Assembly: GCF_001422735.1 (NCBI RefSeq)
Contig: NZ_LMLZ01000024.1
Location: 186,001-250,000, forward strand
Length of the DNA: 64,000 nucleotides
Direction of reading: 5' to 3'
From: Acidovorax sp. Leaf78
Lineage (GTDB): Bacteria > Pseudomonadota > Gammaproteobacteria > Burkholderiales > Burkholderiaceae_C
Position 1 is the stretch's first letter. Every line of letters starts with the position of its first letter. A program made the translations under genes and the position numbers. The notes beneath the pieces were generated by a model. It was not told the origin of the DNA, did not search any database, and saw nothing but the letters and a program-made list of their open reading frames with translations. Below, one piece after another: positions 1-7,992 of this stretch.

Positions 1-270
1 GACGAGCCCGCGCTGTTCTGGCGCATGAACCATCGCGGCCAGCGCGCCATGCGCCAGGGCGACTGGAAGTACCTGCGCGTGGACGGCAACGACTACCTCT
101 TCAACCTGGCCCAGGACGAGCGCGAGCGCGCCAACCGCGCGCTGCTGGAGCCCGCGCGCCTGCAGTCCATGCGCGCGGCGTGGGAGGCGTGGAATGCGTC
201 GATGCCTGCGATTCCCGAGGACGCGACAGTGAGCCTCGGCTATTCGGTAAAGGACATGCCGGGGAGGTAA
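1..270 (+). CDS. Sulfatase, C-terminal fragment
   Basis: The reading frame is open from the first base, so the 5' part of the gene lies outside the window. The visible 89 residues contain the pattern typical of the C-terminal end of arylsulfatase-type enzymes: an 'RGQRAMRQGDWKYLR' block, then 'YLFNLAQDERER' (the 'LYDLxxDPxE' region of the family), then a short helix. The catalytic Cys/Ser-formylglycine motif and metal ligands would be upstream and cannot be checked. The stop codon is followed at once by a copy of the 3'-end repeat. The family is well supported by the C-terminal signature; the substrate is unknown. Confidence 0.75.
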   Translation, partial: DEPALFWRMNHRGQRAMRQGDWKYLRVDGNDYLFNLAQDERERANRALLEPARLQSMRAAWEAWNASMPAIPEDATVSLGYSVKDMPGR

Positions 271-271
271 A

Positions 272-428
272 GCCCCCTGAGTCGCTGCGCGCCTCGGTGG
301 TACGCGCCAAGAGGCGCGGCCTCTTCGGCCTGTCCAAGCATGCGCAGGCAGGCTTGGAGCCGCAGCTCAGCCCCGGAGGGAGACGCCACCGGTGGCCCGA
401 TAAAGCTGGTTCCACGGTGGCACTGGGA
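272..428 (+). repeat. 3'-end repeat, copy A
   Basis: Begins one base after the sulfatase stop. Read in the gene direction it has CCCCCTGAG, a GC-rich segment, a purine-rich GGAGGGAGACGCCACC block, then GGTTCCACGGTGGCACTGGG. This is the reverse complement of the copies that follow minus-strand genes, so it keeps the same orientation relative to its gene. It carries an extra roughly 70-base central segment compared with the short copies. Confidence 0.7.
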
Positions 429-474
429 TGATTGCGCGCCAGTTTTGGCGGCCGGAGCGCCGCGCAACCAACGA

Positions 475-609
475 CCGTTCGGGCTGAGTTTGTCGACGCC
501 TTGCACGACCTGCGAAATCTTCGAAGCTAATCCCAACTTCGTTCGTGCTGCTCTCGCCGAAGGGCTGTCCCCTTCCATGCCCTAGCTTCTACGGGCTCAG
601 CCCGAACGG
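475..609. repeat. 135-bp element with 14-bp terminal inverted repeats
   Basis: CCGTTCGGGCTGAG at 475-488 is perfectly inverted as CTCAGCCCGAACGG at 596-609. The interior has no convincing gene. The terminal sequence resembles a dispersed repeat common in Comamonadaceae intergenic regions; that is recollection, not a search. It could be a small non-autonomous mobile element or a large cruciform. Confidence 0.55.
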
Positions 610-653
610 ATGGGATGACATGGATGGAGCATGTTTTTAAGCGTTTTAGGCCC

Positions 654-697
654 CTACCGCTTGATAGACAAGCGCCACCAGCTATTGATTCAATAGC
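654..697. repeat. AGCTAT-type palindromic repeat, copy a
   Basis: Starts CTACCGCTTGATAGACAAGCG and ends in GCTATTGATTCAATAGC (681-697), a perfect palindrome around one central T. The palindrome supplies the last codons and the TAG stop of the adjoining LysR gene. Confidence 0.6.
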
Positions 698-1587
698 GTC
701 CCGCTCTTCCCCGCCTCCAGCAGGCGCGTGAGCAGCGGGTGCATCACCTTGCGGGCGCTGTAGATCAGGTGGAACTGCTCCTGCACATCCGGCGTGGTGC
801 CCACCTGCACCAGGCCGTGGGTGTGTGCCAGGTGCTCGCCCAGCGACACGGGGGCGGGCATCACGCCCATGCCGGTGGCGGCAAAGGTGCTCAGGAGGGC
901 GCTGTCCTCGAACTCCCCGGCGATGCGCGGGCGGATGCGTTCGCGTTCCAGCCAGTGGTCGATGCGGGCGCGCATGGCGGCGTGGTCGGTGGGCAGCAGC
1001 ACGGGCACCACGGCCAGGCTGTGCGGGAAGTCCGTCGCCGCCGCCTCGGCCCACAGCGGCGGGGCGTACCAGGCGATGGCGCTCGTGCCCAGCAGCTGGC
1101 TGGTGGTGCGCAGCGCGCGGTTGGGCGGCGCGGCGCGGTCGGCCAGCACCGCGTCGAGCTTGTGCAGCGCCAGCTCGCCCAGCAGCGGCTGGAACTCGCC
1201 CTCGTGGCACAGCAGGCGCAGGTGGGGTTCGTCCAGCACGGGGGTCAGCAGCCGGTGCACGGCCAGCTTGGCGATGCCGTCGGAGATGCCCAGGTTCAGC
1301 CGCAGCGTCTGGCCGGTGGCGGCCTCGCGCACGCGCACCGGCAGCAGCTCGCCCAGGGCAAAGATGTGGTCCGCCTCGTGCAGCGCGGCCACGCCTGCGT
1401 CGGTGAGCACGAGGTTGCGGCCCTCGGAGCGCAGCAGGCTCACGCCCAAGGCCTTTTCCAGCTCGCGCACCTGCGCGCTGATGGTCTGCACGGCCATGTC
1501 CAGCCGCTCGGCGGCGCGCGCGATGCCGCCCTCCTTGGCCACCACCCAGAAGTAGAAAAGATGGCGGTAGTTGAAGCTCTGGCTCAT
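682..1587 (-). CDS. nhaR: NhaR-like LysR-family transcriptional regulator
   Basis: A 301-residue LysR-type regulator. Residues 1-65 form the winged helix-turn-helix ('NYRHLFYFWVVAKEGG' then 'AERLDMAVQTISAQVRELE'). The rest is the substrate-binding-like sensor domain. The start 'NYxHLFYFW', the 'LALHKLDAVLAD' block and the C-terminal 'GEFEDSALL' and 'HPLLTRLL' stretches match NhaR, the Na+/H+ antiporter activator. No nhaA is beside it; the divergent neighbour is a TerC-type membrane protein 154 bp away. I chose the ATG at 1587 because an AGGAAA lies just upstream and NhaR proteins begin at this point. The stop codon lies inside a palindromic repeat. Confidence 0.8.
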   Translation of the reverse strand: MSQSFNYRHLFYFWVVAKEGGIARAAERLDMAVQTISAQVRELEKALGVSLLRSEGRNLVLTDAGVAALHEADHIFALGELLPVRVREAATGQTLRLNLGISDGIAKLAVHRLLTPVLDEPHLRLLCHEGEFQPLLGELALHKLDAVLADRAAPPNRALRTTSQLLGTSAIAWYAPPLWAEAAATDFPHSLAVVPVLLPTDHAAMRARIDHWLERERIRPRIAGEFEDSALLSTFAATGMGVMPAPVSLGEHLAHTHGLVQVGTTPDVQEQFHLIYSARKVMHPLLTRLLEAGKSGTLLNQ

Positions 1588-1741
1588 GGGGTTTCCTGGG
1601 AGAAATCGCAAAGGTTCGTAAAAACCGAACCAATGGTATCAATATGACAGGTTTTTAAGAATCTCTTGCGTCCCTACAGTGCGGGCTGTTGTCGGGTGGG
1701 GCGCCCGGCAGACGAACCAATTCCCTTCGGAGCAAAGATTC

Positions 1742-2725
1742 ATGGAAACAATAGGAACCTGGTGGATGTGGGCGGGATTCGCCGTCTTCGTGGTCGTCGC
1801 CATCGGCGTCGACCTTCTGGTGATGGAGCGCCAGGGGGCGCACAAGGTCACGATGAAAGAGGCGCTGCGCTGGAGCCTGTTGTGGTTCTCGCTGGCGTTC
1901 GTGTTCGTCGCCATCCTCTGGTGGTACCTCGACAGCAGCCAGGGGCGCGAGGTGGCCAACACGGTGTCGATGCAGTTCATCACCGGCTATCTGGTGGAAA
2001 AGAGCTTGTCGATCGACAACATCTTCGTCTTCCTGATGCTGTTCAGCTACTTCGCCGTGCCGCCGCAGTACCAAAAGCGCGCGCTCATCATCGGCATCAT
2101 CGGCGCCATCGTGCTGCGCACGCTGCTGATCCTGGCGGGCGCCTGGCTGCTGGCCACCTTCCACTGGCTGCTGTATGTGTTCGGCGCGTTCCTCGTCGTC
2201 ACCGGTGCCAAGATGTGGTTCGCTGCAGGCCAGGAGCCTGACATCGCGACCAACCCGGTGCTCAAGTTCCTCAAGAAGCGCATCCGCATCACCGACCAGT
2301 TCGACGGCGAGAAGCTCTCCACGCTGGTCAACGGCGTGAAGCACTACACCCCGCTGTTCGTGGTGCTGGTGCTCATCGGCACCACCGACATCATCTTCGC
2401 GGTCGACAGCATCCCTGCCATCTTCGCGATCACCAACGACCCGTTCATCGTGCTCACGGCCAACATCTTCGCCATCCTGGGCCTGCGTGCGCTGTACTTC
2501 TTGCTGGCCGACCTGGCGGACCGCTTCCACCTGCTGGCCTACGGCCTGGCGCTGGTACTGATCTTCATCGGTGGCAAGATGCTGCTCATCGACCTGGTGA
2601 AGATCCCGATCGGCTATGCACTGCTGGTGACGGCCGGCCTGATCGCAGGTTCCATCTTCCTGTCGCTGCGCAGCTCGGGTGGCAACACCCAGCAGCCCGC
2701 GCCAGCCCTGCCACCCAAGGACTGA
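1742..2725 (+). CDS. TerC/Alx-family integral membrane protein
   Basis: A 327-residue protein with about nine hydrophobic segments. It carries the TerC hallmarks 'LVEKSLSIDNIFVFLMLFSY' and 'GTTDIIFAVDSIPAIFA', acidic residues within membrane helices thought to bind metal. The family includes Alx/MntP-like manganese exporters and tellurite-resistance TerC. The start is the ATG at 1742 with GGAG upstream. The leader has a small GC-rich hairpin (arms 1690-1696 and 1704-1710). A manganese- or pH-linked role is family knowledge; nothing here shows the ion. The next gene begins 19 bp downstream, so the two are probably cotranscribed. Confidence 0.85.
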   Translation: METIGTWWMWAGFAVFVVVAIGVDLLVMERQGAHKVTMKEALRWSLLWFSLAFVFVAILWWYLDSSQGREVANTVSMQFITGYLVEKSLSIDNIFVFLMLFSYFAVPPQYQKRALIIGIIGAIVLRTLLILAGAWLLATFHWLLYVFGAFLVVTGAKMWFAAGQEPDIATNPVLKFLKKRIRITDQFDGEKLSTLVNGVKHYTPLFVVLVLIGTTDIIFAVDSIPAIFAITNDPFIVLTANIFAILGLRALYFLLADLADRFHLLAYGLALVLIFIGGKMLLIDLVKIPIGYALLVTAGLIAGSIFLSLRSSGGNTQQPAPALPPKD

Positions 2726-2744
2726 CCGCAAGGAAACACACACC

Positions 2745-2906
2745 ATGGAACTGCTGGACTCTGTACTGTTGTTTCTCCTGGGCGGCCTTGTCGCCGCCAC
2801 CGTCATCGCCCACCGGGCGGGCAACGAGAAGCGCGATGTGCGCCTGCTGATGGGGCTGTCGGCCCTGTGCGGCGCGGGCACGGCAGCGGCATTTGCATGG
2901 AACTGA
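2745..2906 (+). CDS. Small hypothetical membrane protein (53 aa)
   Basis: A 53-residue ORF starting at ATG 2745 after AAGGAAA. It has one strongly hydrophobic segment near the N-terminus (around 'VLLFLLGGLVAATVIA'), a short charged middle, and a second small hydrophobic stretch ('LMGLSALCGAGTAAAFAW'). It sits 19 bp after the TerC-type gene and 7 bp before the DUF2062 gene, so it belongs to that operon. I do not recognise a family. The GC-rich third codon positions and tight spacing suggest it is real. Confidence 0.55.
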   Translation: MELLDSVLLFLLGGLVAATVIAHRAGNEKRDVRLLMGLSALCGAGTAAAFAWN

Positions 2907-2913
2907 CCGCGCG

Positions 2914-3477
2914 ATGATGTCCATGCTGTGCACCCTGCGCCGCTGGCTGCGCGGCTTGGAACCCCGGGCCCGCACGCACCTGGACCGCAGCTGGCTCGCC
3001 AGCCTGCGGCCCTGGCTGGAGCAGCGCGCGCTGTTCCGCTTCCAGCGCGAGCCGCTGGCGCGCGGTGTGGCAGCCGGCATGTTCTGCGGGCTCATCCCCG
3101 GGCCGCTGCAGATCCCGGGCACGCTGGTGGTGTGCGCCGGGATTCGCGGCAACGTGGTGGCCGGGTCTGTGGCCACCTTCTATACCAACCCGTTCACCAC
3201 CGTGCCGCTGTATGCGCTGGCGTTCTACCTGGGGTCGCTGGCGATGCCCGGCACGCAAACCCTGCCGCCGTGGAGCAGCGTCGCACCGGGCGGCGATTTC
3301 TCGGTGCAGGCGATGGCGGCGTGGATCCAGGCCCTGGGCACGCCACTGCTCGTCGGCCTGCCCACACTGGGCCTGATGCTGGCGGCGCTGGGTTACGCCG
3401 CAGTGCAACTGATGTGGCTGGCCCCTGCTTTGCAGCGCAAGCGCCGCCTGGCGCGCTGCCGTGCTTCCGCTGCGTAG
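2914..3477 (+). CDS. DUF2062 domain-containing membrane protein
   Basis: A protein of about 187 residues. The segment 'REPLARGVAAGMFCGLIPGPLQ' followed by 'RGNVVAGSVATFYTNPFTTVPLYALAFYLG' is the DUF2062 signature: a hydrophobic domain with conserved Pro/Asn/Thr in 'NPFTT'. Two further hydrophobic segments lie near residues 130-165, and the C-terminus is basic. The ATG at 2914 is preferred over the TTG at 2893 because the latter would overlap the previous gene. Function is unknown; family members are often close to envelope genes. It is the last gene of the TerC operon and converges on the Bug-type binding-protein gene. Confidence 0.8.
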   Translation: MMSMLCTLRRWLRGLEPRARTHLDRSWLASLRPWLEQRALFRFQREPLARGVAAGMFCGLIPGPLQIPGTLVVCAGIRGNVVAGSVATFYTNPFTTVPLYALAFYLGSLAMPGTQTLPPWSSVAPGGDFSVQAMAAWIQALGTPLLVGLPTLGLMLAALGYAAVQLMWLAPALQRKRRLARCRASAA

Positions 3478-3563
3478 AGCACGGATCGGCGCTGCTCACT
3501 TTCCGAAGCGCTAAACCCCGCAGATCCTGAAGTCCACAGGCTGCGAAACCGGCGCGCGGCCAT

Positions 3564-3646
3564 CGCCAGTGCCACCGTGGAACTGGCTCCGCCAGGCCAC
3601 GGGTGGCGTCCCCCTGAGGGGGAAGCGGCGCAGCCGCTCAGGGGGC
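3564..3646 (-). repeat. 3'-end repeat, copy B (canonical)
   Basis: Abuts the TGA of the Bug-type gene. On the minus strand it reads CCCCCTGAG, CGGCTGCGCCGCTTCC, CCCTCAGGGGG, ACGCCACCCGTGGC, then a GGAACTGG-type tail. The CCCCCTGAG and CTCAGGGGG arms can pair around an internal GC-rich hairpin. This is the cleanest copy. Confidence 0.75.
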
Positions 3647-4615
3647 TCAATCCAGCCTGACGCCCACCTTGGTGATGACCCGCCCCCACTTCTCCCGCTC
3701 GGCACGCGCAAAGCTGCCCATCTGCGCCGCGGTACCGGGCATGGGCTCCACGCCCAGGGCCTGCAGCCGCGCCTTCGTGCGAGTGTCGGCCAACGCCGTC
3801 TGCAGGGCCTTGCTGAAGTTCGCCACCACCTCGGGCGGCGTGCCGGTAGGTGCGACCACGCCTTGCCAGGCATAGCCTTCGAAGCCCTCCAGGCCCTGCT
3901 CTGAAATGGTGGGTACGTCGGGCATGGTGCCCACGCGCTGCGGGCTGGCGACGCCAATGGCCCTCACCTTGCCGGTCGCGAGGAAGGGGTACACCGTGGC
4001 GCTGTCGATCCACATCGCGGGCACCTGGCCGCCGATCACGTCCTGGATGGCCGGGGCAGCGCCCCGGTAGGGCACGTGCGTGAGCTTGAGGCCGCTTTGC
4101 TCGCGGAACAATTCGCCCACCAGGTGGTGCGGGCTGCCCGGCCCGGCGGACGCCCAGTTCACCCCATCCGGCAGGCCCTTGGCCCAGGCCATGAACTCCT
4201 TCAAGTTCTTGGCGGGCACGTTGTTGGACACCACGAGGAACATGGGGAAGCGCACCAGCAGTCCCACGGGCTGAAAATCCTTCTCGGCGTTGTAGCTGAG
4301 CTTGCTGAACAGGAACGGGTTGGCCGCCAGCGTGGCGAAGTCGGCTGAGAAGATGAGGTTGCCGTAGTCCTTGTGGCGTGCACTGTATTCGGCCGCGATG
4401 TTGGTGCCCGCGCCGGGTTTGTTGTTGATGATGATGGGGCGGCCCAGCGTGGCCGACATCGACTCGGCAATCGTGCGCGCCACGATGTCGGAGCCGCCGC
4501 CGGCCGCATAGCCCACCACCCATTCGAGCGGCTTGGTGTCTTGGGCCGTGGCGGGCAGGGCCAGCGTGGTGAGTGCCAGGGCGCCGAGGGTGGCGAGGAA
4601 GTGTTTGCGCAGCAT
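3647..4615 (-). CDS. Bug/TctC-family periplasmic solute-binding protein
   Basis: A 322-residue protein with a signal peptide (residues 1-25, cleaved after 'ALPATAQ'). It then has the Bug-family motifs 'WVVGYAAGGGSDIVAR' and 'IINNKPGAGTNIAAE', which form the carboxylate-binding loops, and 'HVPYRGAAPAIQDVIGGQV'. These extracytoplasmic receptors bind small carboxylates for tripartite tricarboxylate transporters or act as sensors. No TctA/TctB genes adjoin it. It lies 121 bp downstream of the DUF2783 gene in an apparent aromatic monooxygenase operon, so an aromatic or dicarboxylic acid ligand is a reasonable inference. Confidence 0.9.
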   Translation of the reverse strand: MLRKHFLATLGALALTTLALPATAQDTKPLEWVVGYAAGGGSDIVARTIAESMSATLGRPIIINNKPGAGTNIAAEYSARHKDYGNLIFSADFATLAANPFLFSKLSYNAEKDFQPVGLLVRFPMFLVVSNNVPAKNLKEFMAWAKGLPDGVNWASAGPGSPHHLVGELFREQSGLKLTHVPYRGAAPAIQDVIGGQVPAMWIDSATVYPFLATGKVRAIGVASPQRVGTMPDVPTISEQGLEGFEGYAWQGVVAPTGTPPEVVANFSKALQTALADTRTKARLQALGVEPMPGTAAQMGSFARAEREKWGRVITKVGVRLD

Positions 4616-4736
4616 GGTTTTGTCTCCGGGTTGTTGTGATGTGGTCGGGGCAGAGGCTGCAGTGCACCGTCTTTGCGATGCTGCTGCGGCCGGGGGAAAC
4701 GGTGCGGATGTGTCGCTGTACGGGGCGGGCCGGCGT

Positions 4737-5024
4737 TCAGGCCATGGCGTGCGTAGGCAGGACCGGTGTGATGGCTTGGTGGTCTGCCTCGGTGGGTGTT
4801 GCGGTTGGCGTTGCGGTGGCCGTGGCCGTCTTCAGGCCTGCCGTGCCGCGCGCCAGCCGCAGCGCGTCGCACAGCGTGGCGTGGTCGCCGATGTGGTTGG
4901 CCAGCAGCAGCACCAGGCGTGCGTTCATGGCGTGGCTCTCGGGGGTGGACAGGCCCTGGTGGGCGTTGATCAGCGCTTCGTAGAAATCGTCGCAGGCCTG
5001 CAGGTGGGGCTGGGTGTTGAGCAT
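4737..5024 (-). CDS. DUF2783 domain-containing protein
   Basis: A 95-residue protein. Its N-terminal 65 residues ('DDFYEALINAHQGLSTPES', 'NARLVLLLANHIGD', 'LCDALRLAR') match the small alpha-helical DUF2783 proteins that commonly sit beside MhpA-like FAD monooxygenases. The C-terminal 30 residues are a low-complexity Thr/Ala/Pro tail. ATG at 5024 gives the expected start. It lies 19 bp after the monooxygenase stop, consistent with an operon and possibly an accessory role. No catalytic motif is visible. Confidence 0.75.
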   Translation of the reverse strand: MLNTQPHLQACDDFYEALINAHQGLSTPESHAMNARLVLLLANHIGDHATLCDALRLARGTAGLKTATATATPTATPTEADHQAITPVLPTHAMA

Positions 5025-5043
5025 GGTCGGGGGCTCCGTGGTG

Positions 5044-6696
5044 TCAGGCGTGGGCGGCCGTGGCGCGGGCCAGGGCGGCGCGCACGGCGGCTTCAGTGGG
5101 TGCACGCCAGCGCGCGCACACGTGCTGGTCGGGGCGCACCAGGTAGGCGGTGTGGGGCAGGGCGTCCAGGCGCTGCGTGGCCAGGCCCTCGCTGTCCTGC
5201 ACCTCCACGCCGATCTGCAGCACCTGCACCTGCGGTAATTCGAGCGCCCAGCCAGGCGCCGCGCCAAAGACGATGAGCGTGAACTGCGGCCCCAGAGCGC
5301 GCAGCAGCCAGGTGGGCTGGCCCTGCCGCGTCAACGGCGCGTCCAGCAGCACGGCGCCCGGCACCTGCAGGCCCGCGAAGGCGTCGGTGTCGGGCGTGTT
5401 CAACGGCGACGCATGCAGCGTGGCCGGCACCGACAGGCGCCCGCTGTTGACGATGCGCCGTGCAAACGCATGGTCGCGGGCCAGGTGCAGTGCGGCGTCG
5501 CGGAACAGCCGGCTGATCTCGCTCTTGGGTGTGATGAAGTCGGTGGCGCGCGTGGAGTTGGCAATGTTCTCGTCGGCCGCATATTCGCGCTCGGGGCCGT
5601 AGGTGGCCACCAGCGCGGCGCTGGCCCGGCCTTGCAGCACCCAGTCGAGCTTCCAGGCCAGGTTCTCCGCGTCCTGCACGCCGCTGTTGGCGCCGCGTGC
5701 GCCGAAGGGCGAGACACCGTGGGCGCTGTCGCCCACGAACACCACGCGGCCGTGCACGAAGCGGTCCATGCGCAGGCAGGCAAAGGTGTAGACGCTGGCC
5801 CAGTCCAGCTCGAACTGCGCGTGGGGCCCCAGCAGCGCCTGCACGCGGGGCAGGATGTTCTCGGGTTTCTTTTCTTCCTCGGGGTCGGCGTCCCACCCCA
5901 GCTGGAAGTCGATGCGCCACACGTTGTCGGGCTGGCGGTGCAGCAGCACGCTCTGGCCGGGGTGGAACGGCGGGTCGAACCAGAACCACCGCTCGGTCGG
6001 AAACTCCGCACCGCCTGCGAGCTTCACGTCGGCGATGAGAAAGCGGTCCTTGAAGATGCGGCCCTTGGCTTCCAGGCCCAGGGCCTGCCGCAGGGGCGAA
6101 CGTGAGCCGTCGCACGCGGCCACCCACTGCGCGCCGATACGGTAGTCGCCCTCGGGCGTGTCGACGGTCAGCAGCGCGCCGTCGCCGTGCTGCTCCACGG
6201 CGGTAACCCGGTTGTGCCAGCGGATGTCGATGCCCGGCAGCTGCAGCGCCCGCTCCACCAGGTAGGCCTCGGCGTAGTACTGCTGCAGGTTGATGAAGGC
6301 CGGCCGCTCGTGGCCGGCCTCGGGCAGCAGGTTGAACTCGTACAGCTGCTCGTCCTGCAGGAAGACCTTGCCCACGTTCCACGACACGCCCTTGTCCACC
6401 ATGCGCTGGCCCACGCCCAGGCGGTCCCAGATCTCCAGCGTGCGCTTGGCAAAGCAGATGGCGCGCGAGCCGGTGGAGAGCTTGTGGTCGTTGTCCAGCA
6501 CCACCACGCGCTGCCCGCGCTGCGCCAGGTCGATGGCGAGCGACAGGCCCACGGGGCCCGCACCCACGATGACCACGGGGTGCTGCGCGGGCGTGGCGCT
6601 GTCCTGGTCGGGCGAGCGCACGTAGCCGAATTCAATGGCCTGCACCTCGGCGCCGCTGGCGTGGAAAGCCTCGGGAGGGATGTCTCTGGGGTTCAT
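5044..6696 (-). CDS. FAD-dependent aromatic monooxygenase (MhpA-like)
   Basis: A 550-residue flavoprotein of the para-hydroxybenzoate hydroxylase fold. Residues 41-50 give the dinucleotide-binding 'VVIVGAGPVG'. 'RAICFAKRTLEIWDRLG' follows. The second FAD motif is 'RVVFVGDSAHGVSPFGARGA' around residue 325, ending in 'NSGVQDAENLAWKLDWVL'. Size and motifs match 3-(3-hydroxyphenyl)propionate or resorcinol-type hydroxylases that use NAD(P)H and O2. It sits in a minus-strand cluster with a metallo-beta-lactamase-fold protein, a DUF2783 protein and a Bug-type binding protein, divergent from an IclR regulator, which is typical of aromatic degradation operons. The exact substrate is not deducible. Confidence 0.85.
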   Translation of the reverse strand: MNPRDIPPEAFHASGAEVQAIEFGYVRSPDQDSATPAQHPVVIVGAGPVGLSLAIDLAQRGQRVVVLDNDHKLSTGSRAICFAKRTLEIWDRLGVGQRMVDKGVSWNVGKVFLQDEQLYEFNLLPEAGHERPAFINLQQYYAEAYLVERALQLPGIDIRWHNRVTAVEQHGDGALLTVDTPEGDYRIGAQWVAACDGSRSPLRQALGLEAKGRIFKDRFLIADVKLAGGAEFPTERWFWFDPPFHPGQSVLLHRQPDNVWRIDFQLGWDADPEEEKKPENILPRVQALLGPHAQFELDWASVYTFACLRMDRFVHGRVVFVGDSAHGVSPFGARGANSGVQDAENLAWKLDWVLQGRASAALVATYGPEREYAADENIANSTRATDFITPKSEISRLFRDAALHLARDHAFARRIVNSGRLSVPATLHASPLNTPDTDAFAGLQVPGAVLLDAPLTRQGQPTWLLRALGPQFTLIVFGAAPGWALELPQVQVLQIGVEVQDSEGLATQRLDALPHTAYLVRPDQHVCARWRAPTEAAVRAALARATAAHA

Positions 6697-6759
6697 GGCG
6701 TCATGACCTTTGTGTCTTGGATCGAACCGGGCGCTGCTCTGGGAACGGACCTGTGCAAC

Positions 6760-6880
6760 TGGCGCAGCCCCCCAGCGAGGGACGCCAAGCCAGGGCTGGC
6801 CCGCAGCGAGGGCGTCGTCCCCCGTCCCACAGCGCGCAGCGGTGCTAGAGAAGGGGGAAGGCGCGCAGCGCCTCAGGGTG
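6760..6880 (-). repeat. 3'-end repeat, copy I (long variant)
   Basis: Lies 11 bp after the stop of the metallo-beta-lactamase-fold gene. It has the CCTGAGGCGCTGCGCGCC start on the minus strand and an extra AGCGCGCAGCGGTGCTAG segment also seen in the copy after flgH. It separates this gene from the monooxygenase downstream in the same direction. Confidence 0.6.
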
Positions 6881-6891
6881 TTGTTCTCTAT

Positions 6892-7848
6892 TCAACCTTC
6901 CAGGGACTTCCACATCTGCACATCCCGCTCGGCCGTCCAGATGCGCGGGTCCGGGTACTGCGTGGCTTCGTCGTACGCGCGGGTCACGTCGAACGGCATG
7001 CAGTGGTTGAAGATCACCCAGTGGCCGTACTTGGGTTGCAGTTTCGCGAACGTGGCCTCGTACACCTTGCGCAGGTCTTCGCCCTGGGCGGCGCTGGCCT
7101 TCACGCTCTCGTACAGGTCGCTGATGAAGGCGCGCGTGCCGGCCAGCCCGGCCTGCACCTGGTCGGGCGTCTGCAGCGCGGCGCCGCGGCCGGGCACGAG
7201 CTTTTCGGGCTTCAGGGCCGCGATGTTGTCGAGCGTCTGCGGCCAGTCCTGGAAGTACGCGTCGCCCGCATACGGGGTGGCGTCGAACTCCACCAGGTCG
7301 CCGCTGAAGAGGATCTTTTCCTGCGGCAGCCAGGCCACGGTGTCGCCCTTGGTGTGGCCGCGGCCCAGCTGCAGGATCTGCACCTCCAGCGTGCCCAGCC
7401 ACAGCGTCATCTTCTTGTTGAAGGTCATCGTGGGCCAGGTCAGGCCATCGGGCACGCTCTCCACGTTCTGGAACAGGCGCGGGAAGCGGCCGATCTCGCT
7501 GTCCTTGTCGAACTGGCCGCGCTCGACGATCAAATCGCGCGTGTCCTCGCTGGCAATGATGTGCTCCGCCCCGTAGGCACTCGCGCCCAGCACGCGCACC
7601 GCGTGGTAGTGGGACAGCAGCACGTACTTGATGGGTTTGTCGGTCACTTCGCGGATGCGGCGGATCACGTCCTGCGCCATCACGGGCGTGGCCTGGGTGT
7701 CGATGACCATCACGGCGTCGTCGCCAATGATGATGCCGGTGTTGGGGTCGCCCTCGGCGGTGTAGGCATACGCGTGGTCGGAAAGCTTGTCGAAGCTCAC
7801 CTTCTTGACGTCCAGGTCGGCGGCGGAGGCAAAGGTCTTGGTGGTCAT
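6892..7848 (-). CDS. MBL-fold metallo-hydrolase-like protein with altered metal motif
   Basis: A 318-residue protein with the metallo-beta-lactamase layout: 'IIIGDDAVMVIDTQATP' strand, 'YVLLSHYHAVRVLGA', 'GRGHTKGDTVAW' with His165, and 'KILFSGDLVEF' with Asp184. The canonical HxHxDH motif reads H80-Y-H82-A-V-R85, so the Asp and third His of the second metal site are missing. It could therefore be a mono-metal enzyme or a binding protein. It is first in the FAD-monooxygenase cluster and divergent from an IclR regulator, so the substrate is probably an aromatic intermediate such as a lactone or thioester (inference). Confidence 0.8.
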   Translation of the reverse strand: MTTKTFASAADLDVKKVSFDKLSDHAYAYTAEGDPNTGIIIGDDAVMVIDTQATPVMAQDVIRRIREVTDKPIKYVLLSHYHAVRVLGASAYGAEHIIASEDTRDLIVERGQFDKDSEIGRFPRLFQNVESVPDGLTWPTMTFNKKMTLWLGTLEVQILQLGRGHTKGDTVAWLPQEKILFSGDLVEFDATPYAGDAYFQDWPQTLDNIAALKPEKLVPGRGAALQTPDQVQAGLAGTRAFISDLYESVKASAAQGEDLRKVYEATFAKLQPKYGHWVIFNHCMPFDVTRAYDEATQYPDPRIWTAERDVQMWKSLEG

Positions 7849-7874
7849 GGTGTGAAATTCGTTATGGGTGAATG

Positions 7875-7929
7875 CGTTTATCTAAACGGAATGTTTTGAT
7901 GTTAGGCAATAAATTCGCCAATGTCTAAC
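7875..7929. promoter_or_regulatory. Candidate IclR operator in divergent promoter region
   Basis: The 144-bp space between the MBL-fold gene and the IclR gene is AT-richer than its surroundings. It holds two inverted repeats: CGTTTA-TC-TAAACG (7875-7888) and GTTAG (7901-7905) / CTAAC (7925-7929). These are plausible binding sites for the adjacent IclR protein. No experimental consensus is available to me. Confidence 0.4.
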
Positions 7930-7992
7930 GCATTTGCTTAGGTGAAAACCCGGAGATCCATACGCCAGCGCTTGCCGTGGACAATCGCAGCC

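Noticed and set aside
1612-1741. Possible yybP-ykoY (manganese) riboswitch ahead of the TerC-family gene
   Set aside because: The leader is only about 130 bp and I could not find the conserved internal-loop sequences; only one small hairpin is visible.
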